Below, in pieces: positions 1 through 7,773 of a DNA stretch of 18,462 bases. Positions within the stretch are counted from its first letter, which is position 1. Each line of letters begins with the position of its first letter. This DNA is from PCC-9228 sp964477525. GTDB lineage: Bacteria > Cyanobacteriota > Cyanobacteriia > Cyanobacteriales > PCC-9228. Below the pieces are notes generated by a model. It was given only the letters and a program-made list of their open reading frames with translations, searched no databases and was not told where the DNA came from. Both the position numbers and the translations under genes were made by a program. Location: positions 1 through 18,462 of the forward strand of contig CAYZHY010000076.1 in assembly GCA_964477525.1 (NCBI GenBank), in the 5' to 3' direction.

Positions 1-276
1 TTTTTAAAACACTTTTATTGAATAAAAACCAGTACGTAAAAGCAACTTTGTGTTTTGCTGAAATTGCGTACGGTGCGATCGCTTTAGAGTTTTATGCAAG
101 CGGATTTGCTTCCATGGATGGGATATTGCCTGCCAAATTATTAACTTTTATGAAAACTTCCGATTGCTAATTGAGAATTATTTTAAACTAGCTGTGGTTT
201 TTGGAAGTCGTACGTAACGTTATACAGCCATTTCGTCGTTCCCCAACCAACTTCGTTGATATCATAAAGAGTAGTT

Positions 277-1011
277 ATGCTAAGGAATCAAAAATCTTTT
301 TCCTTGTTTGCTTCCCTTCTTTGCAGTTTTCCATTGTTTGTAAGTGGCATGCCTGCCAACGCTACCCCACTGCAAACCGAAACAAATATTGCACAATCGT
401 CATTCCAATCCTTATTAAACCAAGGGATTCAACAATACAATCAAGGAAATTACCAACAAGCACTCGAGCATTTCAGCAATGCGATCGCGCAAAATAACGA
501 TCGGGCAAATGCCTTTTACTATCGTGGCATTACCTACTTAGAACTGGGACAGAAGCAGAAAGCCATCCAAGATTATACGCGCACCATCGAACTTCAACCA
601 GAAAATGCAGATGCTTACTACGAACGAGGCATTGCCCGCACCCAACAAGGAAACTACGAACAAGCTATCTCTGATTACAATCGTGCCTTAGAACTCGAAC
701 CAGAACAAGCTGGCGTTTACTTGAATCGAGGTATTGCCCACACCCAACAAGGAAACTACGAACAAGCTATCTCTGATTATACCCAGGCTATCGAACTTGA
801 TGGCCAAATGGCAGGTGCTTATGCCAATCGTGGAGCCATCCGGGCTGCTGTTGGCAACCAGGAAAAGGCGATCGCGGATTGGGAAAAGGCAGCAGAACTC
901 TATCAAGAACAGGGAAACCAACAACGCTACCAAACCGTACAGCAACGCCTAAAACAGTTACGAGAAGACTCAAATCCTAGCAATTCGGAAAAATCGGAGA
1001 ACAATCCTTAA
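277..1011 (+). CDS. Exported TPR-repeat protein
   Basis: A 244-residue protein that is probably secreted or periplasmic. Residues 1-29 look like a signal peptide: basic N-terminus, hydrophobic stretch, then Ala-Asn-Ala before Thr30. About five tetratricopeptide repeats of 34 residues follow (about 43-215), with the usual Gly/Tyr/Ala positions (for example NRG...GNYEQAISDY). The C-terminus is a polar Asn/Ser/Glu tail. TPR domains bind protein partners; no enzyme domain is visible, so the specific role is unknown. The ATG is chosen because it puts the signal peptide at the N-terminus; no strong Shine-Dalgarno precedes it. Two neighbouring units share 38 identical bases (640-677 and 742-779), a sign of recent repeat duplication or conversion. 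The gene stands alone, convergent with the transporter to its right. Confidence 0.88.
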   Translation: MLRNQKSFSLFASLLCSFPLFVSGMPANATPLQTETNIAQSSFQSLLNQGIQQYNQGNYQQALEHFSNAIAQNNDRANAFYYRGITYLELGQKQKAIQDYTRTIELQPENADAYYERGIARTQQGNYEQAISDYNRALELEPEQAGVYLNRGIAHTQQGNYEQAISDYTQAIELDGQMAGAYANRGAIRAAVGNQEKAIADWEKAAELYQEQGNQQRYQTVQQRLKQLREDSNPSNSEKSENNP

Positions 1012-1221
1012 TCCCATATTGCCATTTTTGCTGGAAATTAAGCTCTGTTTGGTCATGGCGGGAGAAATCTCATGACAAATCCGAGCTCCAAATACCTTAT
1101 ATGAAATCCGGCTGTAGACTTGATTTACTTCGATCGATACTCAATTGGATAAGAACCCCTAAATATCAACTCGATTCTTGATGAATCCGTTCGCGACCTT
1201 TATTTGGGGATAGCGGCCATC

Positions 1222-1254
1222 AAAAAAAAGCGATCGCTGTGGGTAGCGATCGCT
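1222..1254 (-). terminator. Rho-independent terminator made of two HIP1 copies
   Basis: Read on the minus strand, AGCGATCGCT (1254-1245), a 6-base loop (1244-1239) and a second AGCGATCGCT (1238-1229) form a perfect 10-bp stem, followed directly by eight T (1229-1222). It lies 10 bases past the stop codon of the transporter gene. The structure is visible in the sequence; its activity is inferred. Confidence 0.85.
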
Positions 1255-1264
1255 GGTAGACAAG

Positions 1265-2659
1265 CTAATTAGCAGATGCGGAAGAAGTCGCCAGACGTTT
1301 CTGTTCGAGTTCGAACAGGGTATTTTCGTAAGTATGGCGATTGATGGGATAGAGAAAAGTTAGTATCAAACTACCTACCAGAGACAGAACTGGCAAGCAA
1401 ACAACAACATAGCGAATGGCTATCAAAGCCGATTCGGGTTGAGCCACTTCCACAGGACCCGGTACGGATTCGGCGAAACCAAACTGAGCCAACAACTGTC
1501 CCACCAGGAACAATCCCATAGCCAGTGTCAGCTTTTGTAAAAACAGCAACAAACTCCAGAACAGACCTTCCCGTCGCTTGCCAGTATGCAACTCATCCCA
1601 ATCCGCCACTTCCGGCAGCATGGATGGGGGAACCAGGTAGGAAGATGCCATACCCATGCCAGCCGTAGCAGCGAGGATATACATGCGATCGAGTTGTCCT
1701 GGTTCCAGCCACAACCAGTTCAACATGGCGACTATCCAAATACTGCTTCCCAGCCAGTGAACCACTCGTTTGCCCAAGCGACGGCTCAACGGTTCCCAAA
1801 CGAACATTCCCATCAGAGCCATACCTTGGATAATGACGATAACTTGGGTGGTCTCGGTGGAACTGAGGTTCATGCAGTGGATAACATAATAAGGTACAAT
1901 GGCAGGCGTAATTTGTACGGCCAACCAGGCCAAGGCGTGAATCCCAACTAAAAATAGGAGGGGTCGGTTTTGAAACAGGGATTTAAATTCTTGCCAGCGG
2001 GAACTATCATTGGGTGACTGGCTACATTTGCGTTCTTGGGTTCCCCAACAGCAAAAAGCAATAGAGACAACTGTTAGACAAGCACCGACTAAACCTAAAT
2101 CCCAAAGCTGCTGTGTGGGTCGTAGCTCCCACTGCGCGATCGCGCGCATGATAATTAGAGCCCCTATGCATCCAGCGAGGGAAAAGGCAAAACGAAGTCC
2201 GTTGAGTCGTATGTGGTCGTTGGGATCTTCGCTTTGGTCGGTTAGCAAGGCCCCGTAGGGAATTAGATAAACGTTAGCAGCGGTTTCAAAAATTAGTAGT
2301 AAAGCTAAATAATAGACGAAGCGGAACCAGTCGGAAGTTGGAGGAACCCACCACATGAAAACGAAGCTGATGCCAATGATGGGAGCACTGAGCAACATCC
2401 AAATGTGGCGTCTCCCCCAACGGGTTTGCAAGCGATCGCTAAACTGACCGACAACCAGCGTACTCAGGGCGCTCCAGGCGTTGCCCGCGAACATAATCAA
2501 ACCAGCCAAGTCGGCTGGCAAGCTGGCTACCGTGGTCATGAAGAACATAAAGAATACTAAGACGGCATTGCCCGCCATCGACGGACCAAAGTCTCCTATA
2601 CCGTAGGCAATTTGAGTAAAAAAACCAAGTTTCCCCTGACTGTAGCTATTGCTCATCAT
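1265..2659 (-). CDS. GPH-family (MelB-like) MFS sugar:cation symporter
   Basis: An inner-membrane transporter of about 464 residues with roughly twelve hydrophobic segments, the size usual for the glycoside-pentoside-hexuronide:cation symporters. Near the N-terminus it has the family's YGIGDFG element. In the loop between helices 2 and 3 it has DRLQTRWGRRHIW, matching the D...TRWGRR signature. A middle cytoplasmic loop and the PPSMLPEVADWDELHTGKRREG segment also fit the family. Substrate cannot be read from sequence; a sugar or other small organic solute moved with H+ or Na+ is the family expectation. An in-frame GTG at 2674 would add five residues. I chose the ATG at 2659, with another ATG directly after it, because MSNSYSQGKLGF begins like a normal family N-terminus; neither has a clear Shine-Dalgarno. 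It is a single gene followed by a strong terminator. Confidence 0.85.
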   Translation of the reverse strand: MMSNSYSQGKLGFFTQIAYGIGDFGPSMAGNAVLVFFMFFMTTVASLPADLAGLIMFAGNAWSALSTLVVGQFSDRLQTRWGRRHIWMLLSAPIIGISFVFMWWVPPTSDWFRFVYYLALLLIFETAANVYLIPYGALLTDQSEDPNDHIRLNGLRFAFSLAGCIGALIIMRAIAQWELRPTQQLWDLGLVGACLTVVSIAFCCWGTQERKCSQSPNDSSRWQEFKSLFQNRPLLFLVGIHALAWLAVQITPAIVPYYVIHCMNLSSTETTQVIVIIQGMALMGMFVWEPLSRRLGKRVVHWLGSSIWIVAMLNWLWLEPGQLDRMYILAATAGMGMASSYLVPPSMLPEVADWDELHTGKRREGLFWSLLLFLQKLTLAMGLFLVGQLLAQFGFAESVPGPVEVAQPESALIAIRYVVVCLPVLSLVGSLILTFLYPINRHTYENTLFELEQKRLATSSASAN

Positions 2660-2674
2660 ACCAATCCAACCCAC

Positions 2675-3121
2675 TAATATTAATTATTTCTAAATCTGCT
2701 TCCATCCTAAAGAATTTTTACAAAAAGTAAATAACTAAAACGAAATTTTAATTTATATGAACTACCCATAAATTCCTCTGAACGTTCGCAGCTAACAACC
2801 CTGAAAACACCGGTACGAACTGGTTGGCCAGCAACTAAGAAAGAGTTAGAAAACTATTATTAACGATCGAATCAATTAAAAAACTGAAACCACGGTACTT
2901 TTCCGTTACTTCGATCTTCTAAAAATTGCAGGATCGGGAAAACAAAGTTAGGTAAGAGTTATTCAAGAAATTACTACCTAGCAGTCAAAACATGGTTACC
3001 TTCCTGCCAACTCCGATTTTTGACGCTGTTTCGTTGTCTTCAAACGAGGCTAGAAAATGTCAATGACCGTGTTAAAATTTGTGGCGAATATGAAAACTCT
3101 ATTGCAGAGGACGAACCACAG
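2675..3121. other. Intergenic region between divergent transporter gene and psbK
   Basis: About 450 bases, AT-rich on the transporter side. It must hold the promoters for both divergent genes. A TTGACG at 3020-3025 and an AT-rich TTAAAAT near 3072 are promoter-like, but their spacing is poor and I do not call a promoter. No tRNA, convincing small gene or repeat was seen. Confidence 0.5.
3106..3111 (+). promoter_or_regulatory. Ribosome binding site of psbK
   Basis: AGAGGA lies 10 bases before the ATG at 3122. It fixes the start of the 45-residue PsbK and argues against a longer product from an upstream in-frame TTG at 3020. Confidence 0.7.
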
Positions 3122-3259
3122 ATGGAAGCAGCTATGCTATTCGCCAAACTACCAGAAGCCTACCAATTCTTCGATCCCTTGGTAGACGTACTGCCGATTA
3201 TTCCTATCTTCTTTCTACTGTTGGCTTTCGTTTGGCAAGCCGCAGTTGGCTTTAAATAA
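3122..3259 (+). CDS. psbK: Photosystem II reaction centre protein K precursor
   Basis: A 45-residue precursor, the normal length for cyanobacterial PsbK. The sequence KLPEAYQFFDPLVDVLP followed by a hydrophobic helix and the terminal FVWQAAVGFK is diagnostic. In this family a short N-terminal leader (here about MEAAMLFA) is removed to give a 37-residue mature protein starting at Lys9. It is a single-span thylakoid membrane subunit of the PSII core next to CP43, involved in PSII stability and dimerisation. The start is supported by AGAGGA 10 bases upstream and by family length. It appears monocistronic: the transporter gene upstream is divergent, and a pair of opposed 8-bp repeat arrays follows 30-130 bases downstream, before a convergent TPR gene. 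Confidence 0.96.
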   Translation: MEAAMLFAKLPEAYQFFDPLVDVLPIIPIFFLLLAFVWQAAVGFK

Positions 3260-3273
3260 ATTTATATAGGGAA

Positions 3274-3291
3274 CGTACCAAGCGTACCAAG
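3274..3291. repeat. Tandem 9-bp repeat
   Basis: CGTACCAAG occurs twice in tandem (3274-3282, 3283-3291), immediately before the first 8-bp array. Confidence 0.7.
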
Positions 3292-3322
3292 CATGGGTGC
3301 GTGGGTGCGTGGGTGCTTGGGA
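3291..3322. repeat. 8-bp tandem repeat array, left (GCGTGGGT type)
   Basis: Four consecutive octamers: GCATGGGT, GCGTGGGT, GCGTGGGT, GCTTGGGA. The G-rich strand is the plus strand. This array is roughly the reverse complement of the array at 3352-3391, so a transcript from psbK could fold the two into a long imperfect stem. It resembles the short tandemly repeated repetitive sequences known from cyanobacteria, although the classic ones are heptamers. Confidence 0.85.
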
Positions 3323-3351
3323 GACAGAAAAGTACAATGAAATTTTTCTCC

Positions 3352-3391
3352 GATGCTCCCATGCCCCAATGCCCCGATGCTCCCATGCCTC
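3352..3391. repeat. 8-bp tandem repeat array, right (CATGCCCC type)
   Basis: Five consecutive octamers: GATGCTCC, CATGCCCC, AATGCCCC, GATGCTCC, CATGCCTC. The C-rich strand is the plus strand. It ends 10 bases from the stop codon of the convergent TPR gene. The intervening 29 bases (3323-3351) are AT-rich and would form the loop if the two arrays pair. Confidence 0.85.
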
Positions 3392-3401
3392 CCTTCCCAG
3401 C

Positions 3402-4319
3402 TCAATCTAACAACCGATGACAAATACTGCGATCGCGATCGGCCAAATCCGTTGCCAGACGGCAGTGTTCGTAAGCAATTTGGCGATCCAATCGTGGCAA
3501 TAACTGCGATCGCCTGGCCAAAGCCGCTTGAAAATATTGCAAACTCTTCTCTTTTTCTCCTTGATGGAGCAAAATTTGTGCTTTTAAATACAGCAAATCG
3601 GGATTTTCCGGATTCATCGCCAACGCTTTATCCACGTATTTTCTGGCTTGGTCTGCTTTTTCCAAATCTCGATAGCCAATGGCAATACCGCGATACGCCA
3701 CATAAGAGGGTTTGCCGTACTCCTCCATCCGTTTGATGGCTTCATCGGGGTTGGCAAAGGGTAAATTCACCGCCAGCATCAAATCCATATAGCCGCGAAT
3801 TAAATTTAATTCCGGGTCTTGGGCAGAAATTTCTTCCGCTTTTGATAAATTCCTGAAAATCGGTCGCAATTTCCCCATAGCCTGGGTCACGCCGCCGATG
3901 TCTTCTGTTAAAACCTGATGGGCCCCGATTAAAAAATGACCCACAGCCATATAAGTATGTCCGCGCAGGGGGTCTTTCTCCACCAACTTTTCAGCCGTTT
4001 CCAGGGTTTTTTCGCTGTAGGTCAAAAACGCATCCCAATCTTGTTCCAAATACTCCACAGAAGCCTGCAAAGCATAGTGCATGGGTTCGTTGGGTTCGGA
4101 AGCTCTCGCTTGCTGTAGCTGAACCAAAGCATAAGCATAATTTCCGTGTTGGAACACCGAAAGAAAAGCTGCTTCTGTCGATTCGCCAATCTTGTGGGGA
4201 TTGGTATCGCGAAATGGGTCGCCAGCCATCGCCGGTGTCAACCATCCCGTTACCGCCAGCACGAAACCGCTAGCGACGACCGAACCAACTTGTATTTTTG
4301 CTACCAACCAACGTTTCAT
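3402..4319 (-). CDS. Exported TPR-containing protein
   Basis: A 305-residue protein with a clear signal peptide: MKRWLVAK, a hydrophobic core, and a probable cleavage after Ala-Met-Ala at residue 32. The mature part is helical. TPR-like pairs are recognisable at about 50-100 (GNYAYALVQLQQARASEPNEPMHYALQ) and 210-275 (YRDLEKADQARKYVDKALAMNPENPDLLYLKAQILLHQGEKEKSL is continuous here; the key positions are G/Y/A/P of two repeats). The region between (GHFLIGAHQVLTEDIGGVTQAMGKL) is less regular. It looks like a conserved cyanobacterial periplasmic or lumenal protein, but I do not recognise a named gene. The ATG fits the signal peptide; no Shine-Dalgarno is obvious. It is convergent with psbK and divergent from the ABC ATPase gene, so it is transcribed alone. 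Confidence 0.82.
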   Translation of the reverse strand: MKRWLVAKIQVGSVVASGFVLAVTGWLTPAMAGDPFRDTNPHKIGESTEAAFLSVFQHGNYAYALVQLQQARASEPNEPMHYALQASVEYLEQDWDAFLTYSEKTLETAEKLVEKDPLRGHTYMAVGHFLIGAHQVLTEDIGGVTQAMGKLRPIFRNLSKAEEISAQDPELNLIRGYMDLMLAVNLPFANPDEAIKRMEEYGKPSYVAYRGIAIGYRDLEKADQARKYVDKALAMNPENPDLLYLKAQILLHQGEKEKSLQYFQAALARRSQLLPRLDRQIAYEHCRLATDLADRDRSICHRLLD

Positions 4320-4510
4320 AGAAATTAATATAAAAATAGAAGGATAAAAATGCCGAGCGAAGCATCCCAGTGACTGTTATGGAGACAGCTAACAGGAGTT
4401 GCAAGTTCCATGCCATCTTGCGGTAAGCGGAATCGAACTGCGGGGTCGTCCTACAATTAACAATTAGAAACAAAACGAACCAGAAATATTCACAACGTCA
4501 CCATCCATTC

Positions 4511-5170
4511 ATGCTGTATTTAAAAGATTTGGTCTACCATCCCCCAGCCAGTTCCACAGCTATTTTAAAGCCAACCAACCTAGAACTGGTGCCACAAGAA
4601 TTGGGGTTAATCGTTGGTCCCAGTGGTTCCGGAAAAACCACATTACTAGAAATTTTAGCGGGATTGGCACGCAAAACCAGTGGCGAAATCTGCTGGCGCG
4701 ATCGCCAATTGACCCCAGAAGACATGCAGGAAATTTCGGGGTTGGTCTTTCAATTTCCCGAAAGGCACTTTTGCGGCAATAGTATCTTAGAAGAACTGCG
4801 TTTGGGGCATCCCGAGTTTAGTTCCCAACAAATCCAACAAACTTTGCAGGAAGTGGGATTGGACCATCTTTCCCTAGAAACATCCCCCTATTCGTTAAGT
4901 GGCGGCCAGCAACGGCGCTTGGCTTTAGCCGTACAGCTAATTCGCCAACCCCACGTATTGCTTTTAGACGAACCCACAGCGGGATTGGATTGGTCCATGC
5001 GTCGCCAGTTGGTAAGCTTGCTGGAAAAATTGCGGGGTCATTGGACCTTGTTGGTTGTCAGCCACGATGCCAGGGAACTGACCGAAATTGCCGATCGCTG
5101 CTGGCACATTCATTTGGGGGAAGTAACTGCTGTGGACAAAGACTTTCCCAAAGGCAACCAAAGCGAATGA
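4511..5170 (+). CDS. ABC transporter ATPase, ECF/CbiO-like
   Basis: A 219-residue stand-alone nucleotide-binding subunit with every catalytic element: Walker A GPSGSGKT (36-43), Q-loop Gln81 in VFQFPERHF, signature LSGGQ (129-133), Walker B VLLLDEP (149-155), D-loop GLD (158-160) and switch His184. The FQFPERHF and SGGQQRRLALA sequences resemble ATPases of ECF-type (EcfA, CbiO) vitamin or metal transporters. From memory they also resemble the plastid ABCI10/ABCI11 proteins, thought to form an ECF-like plastid transporter with a separate transmembrane protein. No membrane or substrate-binding partner is encoded in this window, so the substrate is unknown. The next gene starts 35 bases downstream on the same strand and may be co-transcribed. 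Confidence 0.9.
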   Translation: MLYLKDLVYHPPASSTAILKPTNLELVPQELGLIVGPSGSGKTTLLEILAGLARKTSGEICWRDRQLTPEDMQEISGLVFQFPERHFCGNSILEELRLGHPEFSSQQIQQTLQEVGLDHLSLETSPYSLSGGQQRRLALAVQLIRQPHVLLLDEPTAGLDWSMRRQLVSLLEKLRGHWTLLVVSHDARELTEIADRCWHIHLGEVTAVDKDFPKGNQSE

Positions 5171-5205
5171 AAACGTGCCATAATGGTTCGACGATTCCAT
5201 ACTAG

Positions 5206-6300
5206 ATGTCGTATTTTGCGATTATGGTTGAGTCTTGGCAATCGTCATTTGACGAAGAACCCGCTCAAAAACTAGAAAATCTTGATGCTAGCGAGTTGCA
5301 ATCGCTGCCGGAGCTGAATTTTCAGCTTCCCGACCCCGAAGACGAAGAGCTTTCGGACGATAAATTCCAAGAACAGGTGGACACGGCGTGGCGGATTTGC
5401 GATCGCTTCGACCTGCAAACGGATATTTGGCGCGGTCGGATTATGCGGGTGGTCCGCGATCGCGAGAAGAAAACCGGCGACGGTCACCGAACGGGATTTT
5501 TGAATTGGCTGAAGGAACGGGAAATTAGCAAAAGCCAAGCCTATTCCCTGATTGAGTTGGCTGACAGTGCAGACAAACTGCTGGCCAACGGAGAAATGGA
5601 ATCCGATACCATAAACCATTTCAGCAAACGAGCTTTTGTGGAAACTGCCAAAGCTTCCCCAGAAGTCCAGCAAGTGGTCACCGATGCGGCCAAACGCGGC
5701 GATCGCATTACCCGTCGCGAAGTTCGCCAACTGGCTGACGAATGGACGGCTATGAGTTCCGATTTGCTGCCGGAAGAGGCTAAGGAAAAAGCTGCCGACC
5801 AATCGCTACCGCCACGGTATTTGGCCCCTTTGGTCAAGCAAATGGAAAAGTTGCCGGAGTCCCATCAGACAACCATTCAGGAAAATTTAGCTCAAAATCC
5901 CAATCCGGATACGGTGAAAAACATCACCAGCGAGGCCCGCAATTTATCCAAATATCTGGATGCAGCGGCCAGAATTCGAGCTTTGGAAGACAGCGATTTA
6001 GACGTGGAGATGGCGCTGGAAGAAGCGATGCGTCTGGATTGTTTGGGGATGGCTTCGGATTTGCTCAATCAAGCGGCGCAGCTGGAACAGGCTGCTGTGA
6101 AACTGCACGGAACTTGGCAGCGTCTGTCCGGTCTGGCCGATCGCTTGTACGTGGAAACTGGCGCTTCTACGCCCCACTTGCGGACCTTGTTGAATGCTTT
6201 GGAAAGGCTATCTCAGGAGAACATTGAGGTTCCCATGGGAGAGGCGGAAAACGAACGCATCGTACGTTTGCGGGTAATCGATGACGATCGCTCTTCCTAG
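5206..6300 (+). CDS. Conserved cyanobacterial protein with HTH/ParB-like middle
   Basis: A 364-residue soluble, acidic, mostly helical protein with no signal peptide or membrane segment. Residues 1-50 are acidic and probably disordered. Residues about 95-185 (FLNWLKEREISKSQAYSLI ... KRGDRITRREVRQLADEW) look like a helix-turn-helix of the kind found in ParB/KorB-like proteins; this is a weak resemblance. The remainder is predicted helical, with repeated Leu/Ala heptad-like spacing and an ASTPHLRTLL segment near the end. I believe close homologues occur widely in cyanobacteria without a known function, but I cannot name one. The start could instead be the ATG at 5224 (MVESWQSSF); neither has a Shine-Dalgarno. 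Spacing to the ABC ATPase gene (35 bases) allows an operon, but no functional link is evident. Confidence 0.8.
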   Translation: MSYFAIMVESWQSSFDEEPAQKLENLDASELQSLPELNFQLPDPEDEELSDDKFQEQVDTAWRICDRFDLQTDIWRGRIMRVVRDREKKTGDGHRTGFLNWLKEREISKSQAYSLIELADSADKLLANGEMESDTINHFSKRAFVETAKASPEVQQVVTDAAKRGDRITRREVRQLADEWTAMSSDLLPEEAKEKAADQSLPPRYLAPLVKQMEKLPESHQTTIQENLAQNPNPDTVKNITSEARNLSKYLDAAARIRALEDSDLDVEMALEEAMRLDCLGMASDLLNQAAQLEQAAVKLHGTWQRLSGLADRLYVETGASTPHLRTLLNALERLSQENIEVPMGEAENERIVRLRVIDDDRSS

Positions 6301-6354
6301 CGTTTTCACGATCGTACGATGGACCGACTGATGGTTTTGGATGCACAAACTGGA

Positions 6355-7599
6355 TTATTTGTCAAGCATTTTTTGGGCTTGTTGGCAGGCGTGTTGCCAC
6401 CAAATCTCCACAATTTGCCAAAATGCCATCGGTTGGTTTTCTTCCCAAATCGAGTGGAAATCGGGTTGGTAGGTTTTTGCTTGGTGGAGACTATACCGGG
6501 CCTGGTGGTAGCGTTGCCAGTGCAAGCAGACCAGACCTCGTTGGTACCAAGCCCAAAAATTTTCTGAATGGAGAGCAATAGCGCGATCGCAGCTTGTGAA
6601 TATTGTTGATAAATTGTGATGGACATGGAGCAACCAGCTTTTATCGTACCAAGCTAGTAGAAATCCGGCATCTGTGGCTAAAGCTTCCTCGAAACATGCG
6701 ATCGCGTTGTTGGTATCTCCCATCGCTGCCAAAATTTTACCCTGCAAATGCCACCAAGGTGCTTTGAACTGGGCAGTGGGTAACCGTTCGGTGCAAATCG
6801 CCAAAGCTTGCGAGGAATATTGTCCAAAATACAGTGCTACCGCCTTTTCGTACCAAATTTCGATCGAACGAGGATGCCAGTATAAAATGCGATCGCAGGT
6901 ATTGACCGCTGACCTATATGCGCCCAAACTTCGCTGGATTCTAGCAAAACCATACTGTGCCCAAAAGTCGTCCGGTCGCTGGCGCAAAGCATTTTGGTAG
7001 CTAGCCGCCGCCTCGGGATACGCCAGTTGCCGTTCCAATGCTTGGCCGCGACGGTACCAACTCCAATAATCTTCCGGCCGGACCAACAAAGCCCGGTCGA
7101 ACGAGGCAATTGCTTCTGGAAAATCGTAACCCAACTGCAAGCAAACGCAACCCCGTTGGTACCAAGCCCAATAGTCTTCCGGTCGCACTTGCAAAGCGCG
7201 ATCCAAACTATCAATGGCTATCTGATATTGTGACAACAAACTGGCAGCTTGGGCGCGATCGTACCAAGCCCAATAATCGTTAGGTCGGCAAGCCAAAGCC
7301 CGTTCGTAGCTGTCGATGGCTTCTCGGTAGCGACCCAAATCGTTGAGAATGTTGCCCCGCTGGTACCAAATCCAATAATCGGAATCGCAGCAAGCCAAAG
7401 CCCGTTCGTAACTATCCACAGCAGCGGTTAAATATCCTAAATCTCGCAAAACATTGCCCCGTTCGTACCAAATGTCCGCATCCTCTGTATCGATCGCTAG
7501 GGCATTTTCCAAGCTGACCAAGGCTTCTTGATATTCTCCCAAACGATAGAGAGCTTTGCCTTCTCGATACCAACCCCACGCATCTTTTTGAGCGTACAT
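6355..7599 (-). CDS. Tryptophan-rich TPR protein, about 11 repeats
   Basis: A 414-residue protein made almost entirely of TPR units, about eleven of 34-36 residues, starting at residue 7. The first helix of most units carries a W-x-W-Y-x-R-G signature, as in YWAWYQRG, and the units end in RPEDYW or RPNDYW. There is no signal peptide, so it is probably cytoplasmic, and no additional domain. It should form a right-handed superhelix that binds a protein or peptide; the partner is unknown. An in-frame TTG at 7635 is open, but the ATG at 7599 has AGGA 6 bases upstream on the minus strand and begins directly at the repeats, so it is preferred. The last unit is degenerate (HSIWEENQPMAFWQIVEIW). It is divergent from the aspartase-like gene, with 174 bases between them. 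Confidence 0.87.
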   Translation of the reverse strand: MYAQKDAWGWYREGKALYRLGEYQEALVSLENALAIDTEDADIWYERGNVLRDLGYLTAAVDSYERALACCDSDYWIWYQRGNILNDLGRYREAIDSYERALACRPNDYWAWYDRAQAASLLSQYQIAIDSLDRALQVRPEDYWAWYQRGCVCLQLGYDFPEAIASFDRALLVRPEDYWSWYRRGQALERQLAYPEAAASYQNALRQRPDDFWAQYGFARIQRSLGAYRSAVNTCDRILYWHPRSIEIWYEKAVALYFGQYSSQALAICTERLPTAQFKAPWWHLQGKILAAMGDTNNAIACFEEALATDAGFLLAWYDKSWLLHVHHNLSTIFTSCDRAIALHSENFWAWYQRGLVCLHWQRYHQARYSLHQAKTYQPDFHSIWEENQPMAFWQIVEIWWQHACQQAQKMLDK

Positions 7600-7605
7600 A
7601 AAACA

Positions 7606-7610
7606 TCCTG
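7606..7610 (-). promoter_or_regulatory. Ribosome binding site of the 11-unit TPR gene
   Basis: CAGGA on the minus strand (7610-7606) is 6 bases from the ATG at 7599. It decides between this ATG and the upstream TTG at 7635. Confidence 0.6.
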
Positions 7611-7756
7611 CTTTGTTTCTAGGTTCGTGGGACAATTTCGCAATGAGATTTCTGATACTATAGCACGGTAGTAGGGGCGATCGCTTGAAGTCCCGCTGGT
7701 TTTTGCTGTCAGAAAATATTGATATTTTCTAGGGCAAAATTTTGGGCTGTTTGTTG

Positions 7757-7761
7757 GGAGG
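7757..7761 (+). promoter_or_regulatory. Ribosome binding site of the aspartase-like gene
   Basis: GGAGG, 12 bases before the GTG at 7774. The spacing is a little long, but it supports the GTG over the later ATG at 7795, which would remove the conserved RTEKDSMG segment. Confidence 0.55.
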
Positions 7762-7773
7762 AAAACACCAATC

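Noticed and set aside
3..170. Open frame running in from the left edge on the plus strand (about 55 codons)
   Set aside because: AT-rich, no recognisable protein similarity, and no way to see its start; it may be chance or the tail of an unknown gene.
2992..3066. 24-codon ATG frame upstream of psbK
   Set aside because: No ribosome binding site and no resemblance to a known leader peptide or small photosystem protein.
3020..3121. TTG-started N-terminal extension of PsbK
   Set aside because: Would give 79 residues, whereas the family is about 45; the ATG at 3122 has its own ribosome binding site.
4415..4450. tRNA T-arm-like GGAATCGAAC on the minus strand
   Set aside because: The bases flanking the loop do not pair and no cloverleaf can be drawn.
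6990..7480. Regularly spaced DNA repeats resembling a CRISPR array
   Set aside because: The period is 102 bases, in frame with TPR units of a good coding sequence; the copies are diverged and there are no spacers.
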